Positions 14,387-23,288 of a stretch of DNA of 26,062 bases are shown piece by piece. The stretch is from a virus: positions 1-26,062 of the IMG/VR virus record IMGVR_UViG_3300047355_000035. One strand, given 5' to 3'. The notes under the pieces were generated by a model that made no database searches, had not been told where the DNA came from, and worked only from the letters and a program-made list of their open reading frames with translations. Position 1 is the stretch's first letter. Each line of letters opens with the position of its first letter. A program made the position numbers and the translations under genes.

Positions 14387-16181
14387 CGAAGTACTATATC
14401 ATATTGATGAAGACTACAAACAATATTGTGATGCAATAGACTCCATATGTGAAGAACTTCTAGTTGAAGAAGACAAGAAGAAAGATGCATGGTTCTTCGA
14501 CATGTCTACAGATAAACAACAAGACTATCTCAAGTCACATCCAGATTCAGACAAGGCAAAAGAACTCAAAAGAAAACTACAATCAATGCCCAAAAAGGGC
14601 GACCAAGGTGATACGAGACCGGCACCGGATAAAAAATCTCCGAAGGGGAATGTAGCGAAGACAAATCCCGACAAGGACGCCACACCTTCTGAGAAACCTA
14701 AGAACGATGTTGGTGGTTCATTACCAACTCAAGTTGCAGACTTAAAACAACACATTGGTGAATTAAAAGATGCAATAGGTTTAGATATCGCAACGATTGG
14801 TAAGGCATTTAAAGAACCTTCAGTATACAATACAGTCAAGGCGATTGGTGGTTCAATAACTGCAACATCTAAGACCATAATGGGTTCACTTAGAACTGTG
14901 GGTAAGACTCTTACAGTAGGGGGTGCCGCTATACATGACACTAAGGCATTCCAACAGTTAGAAAAGGGTCTAATTAAAACAGATGAGTTCATGCAGAAAA
15001 ACAAAGTACTCGCAACTATGAGTGCTGTTGGTGTATCTAGTCTCGCAATTGCACAATGGTTAAGAATGTCATTCTCGGGTGATATAGAATCTGATTTTGA
15101 CTTGACTATTATACCTGCCGCCTTTGCAGGTAACGCTGGGTTCGCAGACTTGATTGCAACGCCAGATGGTATCAAAGGTATTGGTTTATTGAGTGCTGGT
15201 ATGGCAACAGGTGGTCTACCTATATGGATGGGTGGTCCTGTTGGTCTTGCAATGGCATTAACATATTCAGGTTTAGTCAGTGCAGGTGATACAAAGAAAG
15301 GCGCTGAGATTAAAAAGAAAATGGTCGATTGGGCAGATAGTATGAGGTCATCAACTGGTGATGTACTGAGAAAAGTTGACAAGAAACTTGGTCTAACAAC
15401 AGAGTCATTGATGAATCCATCGAACATAGATAAACTTCAATTCAATGTATTTGAGAAACTAAAGAAACCCAAATATCACAAAGTAGAGATATTTGAAGAT
15501 GGTTGGTCAGAAATAGAAATGATGCCCCCACCTACAAATAGTTCTAAAACAACTAAGTCAGAATTAGAAACAGTCATCAAAGAGTCAAACAACGCAACAG
15601 ATGACATCAAAAAGAAATACATCAATTGTGCCGATGACCCATGTTATTATATCAAAGAATACATGGAAGACTCAGACTTAGAGTTTGATGAAGAGTATAT
15701 GGATTACATCGTAGACCAATGTACACCAGTAATCAGACACTTTAAAAATTCATTCAACAGACCTAGACCATATCAAGTTGCAGAAGCACTTAATATGAAA
15801 CTTAACAAATGGAAAACAGGAACTGCAAACTCTCCTTCATATCCATCAGGTCATTCAATGCAACCATATCTGGTTGCAAACTTCTATGCAGAGAAATATC
15901 CAGAACATGAGGGTAATCTTAGAGATGCCGCTGATATATGTGCATATGGAAGAGTTCAAGCTGGGTTGCATTACCCAACAGATTATAACGCAGGTATACA
16001 ACTTGCAGATGAAATGGCAAAGTATCTTAAAGATGACTTAAAAGAAGATGCGCCAGTGAACGCTACAGGTAGTGCTGTATCAACAGACACACCTTTAGTA
16101 AGAAGTAGAAACAAGTATCTCAAAAAGAACAAAGAAGATTCTAAGAAGATTTTCGGTCTTTTAAAAAGATACTCTAAGTAA
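14376..16181 (+). CDS. PAP2-family phosphatase fused to a phage N-terminal region, 601 aa
   Basis: The C-terminal domain (about 415-555) has the complete PAP2 signature: K457-x6-R464-P465 in KNSFNRPRP, PSGH at 490-493, and R526-x5-H532-x3-D536 in GRVQAGLHYPTD. PAP2 enzymes dephosphorylate phosphatidic acid, undecaprenyl pyrophosphate or similar. Residues 1-33 are acidic with an ELLVEED cut-like site. Residues 39-67 form a STDKQQDYLKSHPDSDKAKE module common in marine phages. Residues 71-115 are a Pro/Lys linker. Residues 210-305 contain several hydrophobic stretches (VLATMSAVGVSSLAIAQWL; GLPIWMGGPVGLAMALTYSG) that could touch membrane. Substrate and cellular site are unknown; a virion-delivered enzyme is inferred. 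Confidence 0.8.
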   Translation: MYINEVLYHIDEDYKQYCDAIDSICEELLVEEDKKKDAWFFDMSTDKQQDYLKSHPDSDKAKELKRKLQSMPKKGDQGDTRPAPDKKSPKGNVAKTNPDKDATPSEKPKNDVGGSLPTQVADLKQHIGELKDAIGLDIATIGKAFKEPSVYNTVKAIGGSITATSKTIMGSLRTVGKTLTVGGAAIHDTKAFQQLEKGLIKTDEFMQKNKVLATMSAVGVSSLAIAQWLRMSFSGDIESDFDLTIIPAAFAGNAGFADLIATPDGIKGIGLLSAGMATGGLPIWMGGPVGLAMALTYSGLVSAGDTKKGAEIKKKMVDWADSMRSSTGDVLRKVDKKLGLTTESLMNPSNIDKLQFNVFEKLKKPKYHKVEIFEDGWSEIEMMPPPTNSSKTTKSELETVIKESNNATDDIKKKYINCADDPCYYIKEYMEDSDLEFDEEYMDYIVDQCTPVIRHFKNSFNRPRPYQVAEALNMKLNKWKTGTANSPSYPSGHSMQPYLVANFYAEKYPEHEGNLRDAADICAYGRVQAGLHYPTDYNAGIQLADEMAKYLKDDLKEDAPVNATGSAVSTDTPLVRSRNKYLKKNKEDSKKIFGLLKRYSK

Positions 16182-16184
16182 ATT

Positions 16185-17003
16185 ATGGAAAAATTCTTAA
16201 ACTATTTGGCTCTAGGTACCTCTCTTGTAATTGCAGGTATCGCCGCCTATTTCTCAGTTCTTGGTCTTGCAACTATATTTGCAGGTGCATGGTTATCAGT
16301 TGTCATTATGACTGGTGTATTAGAGTTTGGTAAAATAGTCACTGCCGCCTATCTACATCTATTTTGGGAAAGACTCAATTACATGAAGTATTATCTAACC
16401 CTATCAGTTTTCATATTGATGTTAATTACATCATTGGGTATCTTTGGGTTCTTATCAAAGGCGAACATAGACCAGACACTTAAGGGTGATTCGTTTTCAC
16501 TTGAGATGTCAATCATAGAGAAGAGAATAGAGGGTGAAGAGGGTAAACTAGAGAGACTAGAAACACGACTAGAGGGATTAGATTTAGTTATTAGTACTGC
16601 AAGACCCCAAGATAGAAACTACATTGACCGTAGACAAAAAGAAGAAAGGGACTTGATTGCACAAGATATGGATGTTATAATTGAACAAGTAGTCAAGTAC
16701 AATGAAGAATTGATGCCTCTCAAAAGAGAACAACTCATGCAAGAGGGTGAGATTGGTCCGATTAAGTATGTTGCAGAAGTGATATATGGTCAGGAAGAGA
16801 GTGTCAAGTACCTTGACAACGCTGTTAGGTGGGTGATTTTTGCACTCATCTTTGTGTTTGACCCACTTGCGATTTTACTATTGATAACATCAACAAGTCT
16901 TATTGCAAGAAAGATTGAGAAAGATAAACCAAAGGTAGTTGAGAACAGATATGTCATTCAAGTACCCAAAAAGAAAGTTCCCAAAATCAATAAAACCGAC
17001 TAG
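16185..17003 (+). CDS. coiled-coil membrane protein, 272 aa
   Basis: Four hydrophobic segments are visible: about 9-29, 30-46 (IFAGAWLSVVIMTGVLEF), 70-91 (YLTLSVFILMLITSLGIFGF) and 215-237 (WVIFALIFVFDPLAILLLIT). Between the third and fourth lies a long charged coiled coil (105-185, for example KRIEGEEGKLERLETRLEG). The C-terminal tail is basic (VPKKKVPKINKTD). Similar coil-containing membrane proteins occur in vibriophages and other T4-like phages with no established role. Three bases separate it from the PAP2 gene, so both may act at the host membrane. Confidence 0.65.
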   Translation: MEKFLNYLALGTSLVIAGIAAYFSVLGLATIFAGAWLSVVIMTGVLEFGKIVTAAYLHLFWERLNYMKYYLTLSVFILMLITSLGIFGFLSKANIDQTLKGDSFSLEMSIIEKRIEGEEGKLERLETRLEGLDLVISTARPQDRNYIDRRQKEERDLIAQDMDVIIEQVVKYNEELMPLKREQLMQEGEIGPIKYVAEVIYGQEESVKYLDNAVRWVIFALIFVFDPLAILLLITSTSLIARKIEKDKPKVVENRYVIQVPKKKVPKINKTD

Positions 17004-17023
17004 TATTTTGACCATAATTACTG

Positions 17024-17029
17024 TATAAT
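17024..17029 (+). promoter_or_regulatory. candidate -10 box (TATAAT) upstream of primase
   Basis: A perfect TATAAT precedes the primase operon. The only TTGACC nearby (17008-17013) is just 10 bases upstream, too close for a normal -35 box, so this may be an activator-dependent middle promoter. Predicted +1 is about 17036, two bases before ATG 17038. Confidence 0.35.
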
Positions 17030-17037
17030 AAGTAGTA

Positions 17038-18072
17038 ATGTTATGGTTAGAGCGAAAATACTTGTCGATGGTCATGGTCTACTTAGACCGTGCCAAATGG
17101 ACAAACGAGAATACGATGAATCACAGGTGCAATTACTGTGGTGATTCGCAAAAGAATGTATATAAGGCACGAGGGTTTCACTTCGTCAAAGAACAATCAT
17201 TCATCTTCAAATGCCATAACTGTGGTAAGTCAACATCTTCGATAAACTTTATCAAAGACCATTGGCCATCAGTTCACAAAGAATATCTGAAAGAATTTCT
17301 ATCAGAAAAAGGTATGAAACCTAAAAGAAAAATGCCATCGGCGAACGCTTTTAAGTTCACCCCACGAACAGATAATCTAAATAAAACTGTGGTTGAAAAA
17401 GAAAACAGTCTCAAGGCAATCGCCTTTCCTGTTCTCGAAAAGGCAATCGCAAAGAACTATCTCTTAGATAGAAAAATACCAGAATCTTCAATGACTGATT
17501 TATGGTTCGTATCATCGGCACAAACTCTTAGTATGTTGTCAGATAAGTATAGAGATAGAGTATTGGGTAAAGACCCAAGAATAATATTGCCATTCTATGA
17601 CGAGAGTGGTGAATTGATTGGTGTATCAGGTCGTGCTATTAACGACTCACCATTGAGATACATGACCATGAGATTCAGAGATGATGTGCCGCTCATCTTC
17701 AATCTTAATAAAGTGGACAAGACTAAGACAATCTATGTCACAGAGGGACCCATAGATAGTCTATTCCTACCGAATAGTATCGCAGTAGCGGGTAGTGATT
17801 TTAAAAAGATACAAGATGATATAAAAGATAACGCAATACTAATATATGATAACGAACCAAGAAACGCCGAGATAATCAAAAAGATAGAAGAGGTCATTGA
17901 CCTCGGGTACAAGGTGTGTATCTGGAACGATAGAAGAATAGAAGATTGCAAAGACATAAATGATATGATTATTAAAGGTTTGAGTGAAAGTGAGATTATC
18001 GAAATCATCAATCGTAATACAGTTTACGGTCTCTCAGCAAAATTACAATTGATGGAGTATAAGAAAATATGA
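17038..18072 (+). CDS. 61: DNA primase, T4 gp61-like
   Basis: A 344-residue DnaG-type primase that makes RNA primers for lagging-strand synthesis with the replicative helicase (T4 gp41). The zinc-binding domain has CNYC (31-34) and CHNC (59-62). The TOPRIM core shows YVTEGPIDSLFLPNSIAVAGSD (split: YVTEGPIDS with the catalytic E, then AVAGSD) and the acidic LIYDNEPRN. The opening MLWLERKY matches the start of cyanophage gp61 proteins. It overlaps nrdA by four bases (ATGA) and heads the nucleotide/replication operon. Confidence 0.9.
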   Translation: MLWLERKYLSMVMVYLDRAKWTNENTMNHRCNYCGDSQKNVYKARGFHFVKEQSFIFKCHNCGKSTSSINFIKDHWPSVHKEYLKEFLSEKGMKPKRKMPSANAFKFTPRTDNLNKTVVEKENSLKAIAFPVLEKAIAKNYLLDRKIPESSMTDLWFVSSAQTLSMLSDKYRDRVLGKDPRIILPFYDESGELIGVSGRAINDSPLRYMTMRFRDDVPLIFNLNKVDKTKTIYVTEGPIDSLFLPNSIAVAGSDFKKIQDDIKDNAILIYDNEPRNAEIIKKIEEVIDLGYKVCIWNDRRIEDCKDINDMIIKGLSESEIIEIINRNTVYGLSAKLQLMEYKKI

Positions 18073-20360
18073 ACGCAGAAATAAATGTTATAAAGAGTGA
18101 CGGCACAAAATCAATTATCGATTTAGATAAGATACATGTAATGGTAGAGAAGTCTTGCAGAGGCATCAATGGTGTTTCTGAATCTTCAGTAGAGATGAAT
18201 AGTGGTCTACAATTCTTTGATGGTATCACCACAAAAGAGATTCAAAAGATTCTAGTGAAGAGTGCAAGTGATTTGATATCACTAGAGAATCCTAACTACC
18301 AATTCGTTGCTGCCAGACTGTTATTGTTTGGTATTCAGAAACAAGTATTCAATACCAAGTGGAAAGACTCAGAGATTTATCCACCCCTACAAGACTTGAT
18401 TGAGAGAAACATAGACAAAGGTCTATACACGAAAGACCTAGTAGAGAAATACTCAGACAAAGAACTAAAGAAACTCAATTCATATCTAAGACATAGTAGA
18501 GACTTTGACTTTACATATGCAGGTCTACAACAAGTCGTAGATAAGTATTTGGTTCAAGATAGGTCAACAGGTACACTATTTGAAACGCCTCAGTTCATGT
18601 ACATGTTGATTGCAATGACATTGTTTCAAGACTATGAATCAGACGATAGATTACTATATGTTCGTAGATACTATGATGCAGTGAGTATGTTTAAGATTAA
18701 TATACCAACGCCAGTCATGGCAGGTGTTAGAACACCATTGAAACAGTTTGCATCATGTGTTCTGGTCGATACAGATGATTCACTAGACTCATTATTTGCA
18801 TCTGATATGGCGATTGGTCGATATGTTGCACAAAGGGCAGGTATTGGTATCAATGCAGGTCGTATCAGAGGTTTAGGTGCAAAGATAAGAGGGGGTGAAG
18901 TACAACATACTGGTGTCATTCCATTCTTAAAGAAATTCGAATCAACAGTAAGATGTTGTACTCAGAATGGTGTAAGAGGGGGTTCTGCTACAGTTCATTT
19001 CCCTATCTGGCACCAAGAGATAGAAGACATTATAGTCTTAAAGAACAACAAGGGTACAGAAGACAATAGAGTTAGAAAACTAGATTACAGTATTCAGTTA
19101 TCAGAATTGTTCTATCAGAGATTCTTAAAGAACGAAGACATTACTCTATTCTCACCACATGAAGTACCTGGTTTATATGATGCATTTGGTACGCCAGAGT
19201 TTGATGAACTCTATGAGAAGTATGAGAGAGCGACTTCAGTACCTAAAAGAAAAGTTAGTGCAAGAGAATTGATTACAGATTTATTAAAAGAAAGAGCGGA
19301 GACTGGCAGAATCTATATTATGAACATTGACCATTGTAATACTCATAGTTCATTTACTGATAAAGTAAACATGAGTAATCTATGTCAAGAGATAACATTG
19401 CCAACAGACCCAATAGACCACATTGATGACCATGGGGGTGAGATTGCACTTTGTATATTGAGTGCTGTCAATGTGGGTGTAGTTAAAGATGATGAACTAC
19501 AAGACATATGTGAACTTGCAGTGAGGGGTTTAGAAGAACTGATTGATTATCAAGAGTATCCTGTAAAGGCGGCAGAGATGTCGACACTCGCAAGAAGAAG
19601 TCTTGGTATAGGGTATATTGGTCTTGCACATTATCTTGCAAAACATAGAGTCAAGTATTCGGATCCAGAGGCATGGCAACTAGTTCATGACTTGACTGAG
19701 AGATTTCAATACTACTTACTAAGGGCATCAAATCAACTTGCAAAAGAAAAGGGTAAATGTGACTACTTCGACAGAACTAAGTATGCACAAGGTTTATTAC
19801 CAATTGACACATACAAAAAAGATGTTGACTCAATTGTGAAACCAGTATATACTAGAGATTGGGAATATTTAAGGGCAGAGATATTGACTCATGGTTTAAG
19901 ACACTCAACACTTACAGCACAAATGCCAAGTGAATCGTCTTCAGTTGTATGTAATGCAACTAATGGTATTGAACCACCTAGAGACCATCTCTCAGTTAAG
20001 AAGAGTAAGAAAGGTACATTGAAACAGATAGTGCCTCAGTATTCTACTCTTAAGAGTGCATACACATTGCTATGGGATATGCCAGACAACACTGGTTATA
20101 TCAATGTAGTTGCAGTGATGCAGAAGTTCTTTGACCAAGGTATTAGTGGTAACTGGTCATATAATCCAGAACAATACCCTAACAATGAAGTACCTGTGTC
20201 AGTAATGGCGAAAGACTTATTGAACACCTATAAATATGGATGGAAGACTTCTTACTACCAGAATACTATGGATGGTAAAGTCGAAGATGTTGTACAAGAT
20301 GAACTTGCACCATCACAAATTGAAGAAGGAGATGAAGACTGCGATGCCTGTGCCATTTGA
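18069..20360 (+). CDS. nrdA: ribonucleotide reductase class I large subunit NrdA
   Basis: The 763-residue length matches E. coli NrdA (761). It reduces ribonucleoside diphosphates to dNDPs for phage DNA synthesis. Catalytic residues align well: C230 (FASCVL), N437-x-C439-x-E441 in MSNLCQEI, C462 in LCILSAVN, the radical-transfer pair YY in TSYYQNT, and the C-terminal redox cysteines C758/C761 in CDACAI. Residues 1-90 form an ATP-cone-like regulatory domain. The oxygenase gene begins within its last codons. GATC occurs here once (19662). Confidence 0.97.
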   Translation: MNAEINVIKSDGTKSIIDLDKIHVMVEKSCRGINGVSESSVEMNSGLQFFDGITTKEIQKILVKSASDLISLENPNYQFVAARLLLFGIQKQVFNTKWKDSEIYPPLQDLIERNIDKGLYTKDLVEKYSDKELKKLNSYLRHSRDFDFTYAGLQQVVDKYLVQDRSTGTLFETPQFMYMLIAMTLFQDYESDDRLLYVRRYYDAVSMFKINIPTPVMAGVRTPLKQFASCVLVDTDDSLDSLFASDMAIGRYVAQRAGIGINAGRIRGLGAKIRGGEVQHTGVIPFLKKFESTVRCCTQNGVRGGSATVHFPIWHQEIEDIIVLKNNKGTEDNRVRKLDYSIQLSELFYQRFLKNEDITLFSPHEVPGLYDAFGTPEFDELYEKYERATSVPKRKVSARELITDLLKERAETGRIYIMNIDHCNTHSSFTDKVNMSNLCQEITLPTDPIDHIDDHGGEIALCILSAVNVGVVKDDELQDICELAVRGLEELIDYQEYPVKAAEMSTLARRSLGIGYIGLAHYLAKHRVKYSDPEAWQLVHDLTERFQYYLLRASNQLAKEKGKCDYFDRTKYAQGLLPIDTYKKDVDSIVKPVYTRDWEYLRAEILTHGLRHSTLTAQMPSESSSVVCNATNGIEPPRDHLSVKKSKKGTLKQIVPQYSTLKSAYTLLWDMPDNTGYINVVAVMQKFFDQGISGNWSYNPEQYPNNEVPVSVMAKDLLNTYKYGWKTSYYQNTMDGKVEDVVQDELAPSQIEEGDEDCDACAI

Positions 20361-21279
20361 TGAAAAAACTATAGAATATAAGTGTGTAGACGAGAATATC
20401 GCTAAGTGGAAAGACCAACAATCTGCTACACTTAGGGGTAAAACAAACCCAATGACATGGCAGTTTATGAAGAACAAATATGTTGTTGTCAGAGACTTCT
20501 TACCACAACACATGATTACCTTTGCGATGGATGTGTGGAAATCAGCAGAATACACCGATACTGCAACCACATTAGAAACACATGACATTACATATAAGAA
20601 CCCCCAATCATCTAGGGGAACGAGTTCTGGAAAGTATTGTTCGCCATGGGGTAATGCATTGTCTCATTACATACATGAGAAACTAAAAGACTGTTTTGAC
20701 ATGACTTTAGAAGAGACATATTCATTCACCAGAAAGTATGTTAGAGGTGCCTATCTTGGTTCACATACTGATAGACCTTCATGTGAGGTCAGTGCAACAT
20801 TGTGTTTAGATTACAAAACAGACGACAACACACCATGGACAATATGGTTGAGAAATGATAAGAACTATGCAGGTGTAGATGCAGAACAAGTTAAGAATGA
20901 ATCACAAGATTTTAATCATAGAGACAGACTAAAGAATAATTGTATTGCAGTTGACTTAGAACCTGGTGATATATTATTGTATCAAGGTCCTAACATACCA
21001 CATTGGAGAGATGAATTCTTAGGTGATTACAGTTATCATATATTTTCGCATTTTGTGAATTCAAATTCTATGATGCAACATATACCAGACTTTCATCATG
21101 GCGATGAAAGACGCCCTAAGACATCATTAAACCTAGATGGTAGAGAACATAGATGGTCAAATGACAATGACACATATGGTGAACAATCAAAAATCTTTAA
21201 TGATAAATACTATGCCACAGATTATGGGCAATTCGTAAATTACTATGATGATTTAGAAGAAATAGAGAGTAAGAGATAA
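20344..21279 (+). CDS. 2OG-Fe(II) oxygenase, 311 aa
   Basis: ATG 20344 is preferred: GGAG at 20328-20331 lies 12 bases upstream, whereas ATG 20332 would leave no spacing. It overlaps the end of nrdA by 17 bases. The double-stranded beta-helix core has H141-x-D143 in YLGSHTDRPS and the distal H220 in QGPNIPHWRD, after a typical LEPGDILLYQ strand. This is the facial triad of prolyl-hydroxylase-like oxygenases. Substrate unknown. Its place between nrdA and nrdB suggests co-expression with dNTP synthesis rather than a proven link. Confidence 0.8.
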   Translation: MPVPFDEKTIEYKCVDENIAKWKDQQSATLRGKTNPMTWQFMKNKYVVVRDFLPQHMITFAMDVWKSAEYTDTATTLETHDITYKNPQSSRGTSSGKYCSPWGNALSHYIHEKLKDCFDMTLEETYSFTRKYVRGAYLGSHTDRPSCEVSATLCLDYKTDDNTPWTIWLRNDKNYAGVDAEQVKNESQDFNHRDRLKNNCIAVDLEPGDILLYQGPNIPHWRDEFLGDYSYHIFSHFVNSNSMMQHIPDFHHGDERRPKTSLNLDGREHRWSNDNDTYGEQSKIFNDKYYATDYGQFVNYYDDLEEIESKR

Positions 21280-22376
21280 TGACAGTTTTTAATAAGAAAA
21301 ATATTGACTTCACAAAGAACAAGATATTCTTTGGCGAAGAATTAAACACACAAAGATTCGATGAGTTCAAGTATCCGATATTTGATAAACTCACTCAGAC
21401 ACAATTAGGATTCTTCTGGAGACCAGAAGAAGTATCACTACAGAAAGATAGAAGTGATTACCAACAACTAACAGATGCACAAAAACATATATTCACATCT
21501 AACTTAAGATATCAAACTTTACTTGACTCAGTTCAAGGCAGAGCGCCATCCATAGCATTTTTACCGTTTGTCACTCTACCTGAACTTGAGTCGTGTATTA
21601 TCACATGGGACTTCATGGAGACTATTCATAGTAGAAGTTATACTCACATTATAAAGAACATCTATAGTGACCCTAGTGATATATTCGATACGATTATAGA
21701 TGAACCTGCAATCGTTAAGAGGGCAGAGATGGTGACAGAGAAGTATGACCACTTCATTGAACTTGGTCGTAGAAGATTGTTAGGTCTAAAAGTAGATGAC
21801 TATGACCTGTATAAGGCATTGTATCTTGCATTGATATCAGTCAACATACTAGAGGGTGTAAGATTCTTTGTATCATTCGCCTGTAGTTTTGCATTTGGTG
21901 AACTCAAACTCATGGAAGGCAGTGCGAAGATTATCTCATTCATTTCCAGAGATGAAGCACAACACCTTGCAATCACTCAACACATACTTAAATGTTATAA
22001 GAATCAAGAAAACGACTCACTCATGCATAAAGTTATGAAAGATTGTGAATCAGAAGTGTACTCAATGTATGAAGATGCAGTCGCCCAAGAGAAAGAATGG
22101 GCAGAGTTCTTGTTCAGAGAGGGTTCTATGATTGGTTTATCAATACCATTACTTGGTAATTACATAGAATACATTTGTAATAAGAGACTTAGGGCGATTG
22201 GTTTAGACCCAATATTCAATGTCTCTTCAACTAACAACCCTTTACCATGGACACAACATTGGTTTAACAGTAGAGGATTACAAAACGCACCCCAAGAGAC
22301 GGAGATTGAATCTTATGTCATTGGTGGTATTAAACAAGATGTCGATGATAACACATTTGACAATTTTACATTATGA
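21279..22376 (+). CDS. nrdB: ribonucleotide reductase class I small subunit NrdB
   Basis: A 365-residue partner of NrdA that houses the diiron-tyrosyl radical cofactor. Residues offset by one from E. coli are conserved: W47 (FFWRPEE), D83 (LLDSVQG), E114 and H117 (METIHSRSYTH), radical tyrosine Y121. The second half has the LEGVRFFVSFACSFAFGE ligand region and RDEAQH with the last Glu/His pair. The NrdB C-terminus (DNTFDNFTL) would dock onto NrdA. One-base overlap with the oxygenase and ATGA overlap with the cytochrome gene. Confidence 0.97.
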   Translation: MTVFNKKNIDFTKNKIFFGEELNTQRFDEFKYPIFDKLTQTQLGFFWRPEEVSLQKDRSDYQQLTDAQKHIFTSNLRYQTLLDSVQGRAPSIAFLPFVTLPELESCIITWDFMETIHSRSYTHIIKNIYSDPSDIFDTIIDEPAIVKRAEMVTEKYDHFIELGRRRLLGLKVDDYDLYKALYLALISVNILEGVRFFVSFACSFAFGELKLMEGSAKIISFISRDEAQHLAITQHILKCYKNQENDSLMHKVMKDCESEVYSMYEDAVAQEKEWAEFLFREGSMIGLSIPLLGNYIEYICNKRLRAIGLDPIFNVSSTNNPLPWTQHWFNSRGLQNAPQETEIESYVIGGIKQDVDDNTFDNFTL

Positions 22377-22816
22377 GAGAATTAGGAATGACATTAATCG
22401 GTTGTTTAGTAATAGCAACCTTCTTTACACTTAAAGTATACCCAAACTTAGAATATACAGGATACTCATCAAACACTTCATGCACTGGTCAGTGTTATGT
22501 TGACTATGTTGCATTGAACGGTACAAGTGTAGACATATTAAGGGCGAAACAAGAACTTGCAAATGCAGATGAGTTTAGTTCAATCAGAAGTTTATGGTCA
22601 GGTTGTGCCGCCTGTCATGGTGCAGAAGGTCAAGGTATGGCAGTCTTCCCAGCACTTGCAGGTCAAAGTAGTGATTACATTACTCAAAGACTATATGCAT
22701 ATAAGAATAGAGAAACAGTAGGTGCAATGTCATCTACCATGTGGGCACAGGCAGGTATGTTATCTGATGCAGATATACAAACTATAGGTAAATTTATACA
22801 ACAGGAGTTGAAATGA
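22373..22816 (+). CDS. membrane-anchored c-type cytochrome, 147 aa
   Basis: The N-terminus (about 5-22, GMTLIGCLVIATFFTLKV) is a signal anchor directing the protein to the periplasmic face. A single haem c site, C78-A-A-C81-H82, lies in SGCAACHGAEGQGMAVFPAL, followed by the class I fold with candidate methionine ligands M119 or M123 (GAMSSTMWAQAGML) and a C-terminal helix. Two extra cysteines (C37, C41) could form a disulfide. It would carry electrons if the host c-type maturation system attaches haem. It sits between nrdB and glutaredoxin with ATGA overlaps on both sides, so it is a true operon member. Role in infection unknown. Confidence 0.85.
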   Translation: MRELGMTLIGCLVIATFFTLKVYPNLEYTGYSSNTSCTGQCYVDYVALNGTSVDILRAKQELANADEFSSIRSLWSGCAACHGAEGQGMAVFPALAGQSSDYITQRLYAYKNRETVGAMSSTMWAQAGMLSDADIQTIGKFIQQELK

Positions 22817-23037
22817 TAGAAATATATGGAAAAACACAATGCCCATATTGTGATATGGCGAAAAAATTATGTGAACAACAAGGGTATGACTTTGTATACA
22901 AATCACTAGGTACAGATTTTGACAGAGAAGAGATGATGAATACATTTCCAACTGCAAGAACATTTCCTCAGATTAAAGTGAACGAAGAATCTATTGGTGG
23001 GTATACAGAACTACTTGAGTGGCATAACAACAAATGA
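22813..23037 (+). CDS. grx: glutaredoxin
   Basis: A 74-residue glutaredoxin with active site C10-P-Y-C13, cis-proline segment TFPQI (P52) and the glutathione-site IGGY. AGGAG precedes the ATG. In T4-like phages glutaredoxin (nrdC) re-reduces NrdA, and its presence in the same operon fits. ATGA overlaps join it to both neighbours. Confidence 0.93.
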   Translation: MIEIYGKTQCPYCDMAKKLCEQQGYDFVYKSLGTDFDREEMMNTFPTARTFPQIKVNEESIGGYTELLEWHNNK

Positions 23038-23288
23038 GAATTGTACACCTTTATCTACAGAGAGAACGAGATTGGGATGCAATGGATTTGAGATTGAAAC
23101 ATATCTGTAATTCATTGAACCGAGAAGAGTTCGAGGTGAGGGTGTATGTATTGGGGTTAGACTTCTATAAGACTGATAAGACTTTACCCCATATAGAACT
23201 AGATGGTAAGAAAAAGTCAATAGACAACTTTTGGAATGAAACAATAGGCGAAAGAAAACTAGATAATGGAGATTTACTGCAAGAATAA
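23034..23288 (+). CDS. small protein, possibly degenerate thioredoxin fold, 84 aa
   Basis: It starts by ATGA overlap with glutaredoxin. The opening MRIVHLYLQRERDWDAMDLR has no CxxC. Later, TLPHIELDGKKKSIDNFW parallels the glutaredoxin region TFPQIKVNEESIGGYTELL in order and spacing (Pro-x-Ile strand, hairpin, helix). That suggests a glutaredoxin-like fold that has lost its cysteines, perhaps a duplication product or a binding adaptor. Similarity is weak, and an unrelated small protein is possible. Confidence 0.55.
   Translation: MRIVHLYLQRERDWDAMDLRLKHICNSLNREEFEVRVYVLGLDFYKTDKTLPHIELDGKKKSIDNFWNETIGERKLDNGDLLQE

Noticed and set aside
17008-17029. TTGACC plus TATAAT as a standard sigma70 promoter
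   Set aside because: The spacer is only 10 bases. I kept the -10 box alone as a low-confidence candidate.
20229-20236. TATAAATA inside nrdA as a late promoter
   Set aside because: It is coding sequence, over 100 bases from the next gene start, and a few such octamers are expected by chance in A-rich DNA. CTAAATA at 4104 and 17377 was rejected for the same reason.
20236-20343. N-terminal extension of the 2OG oxygenase from 20236
   Set aside because: It overlaps the conserved NrdA C-terminus and encodes no oxygenase sequence; the ribosome site points to 20344.
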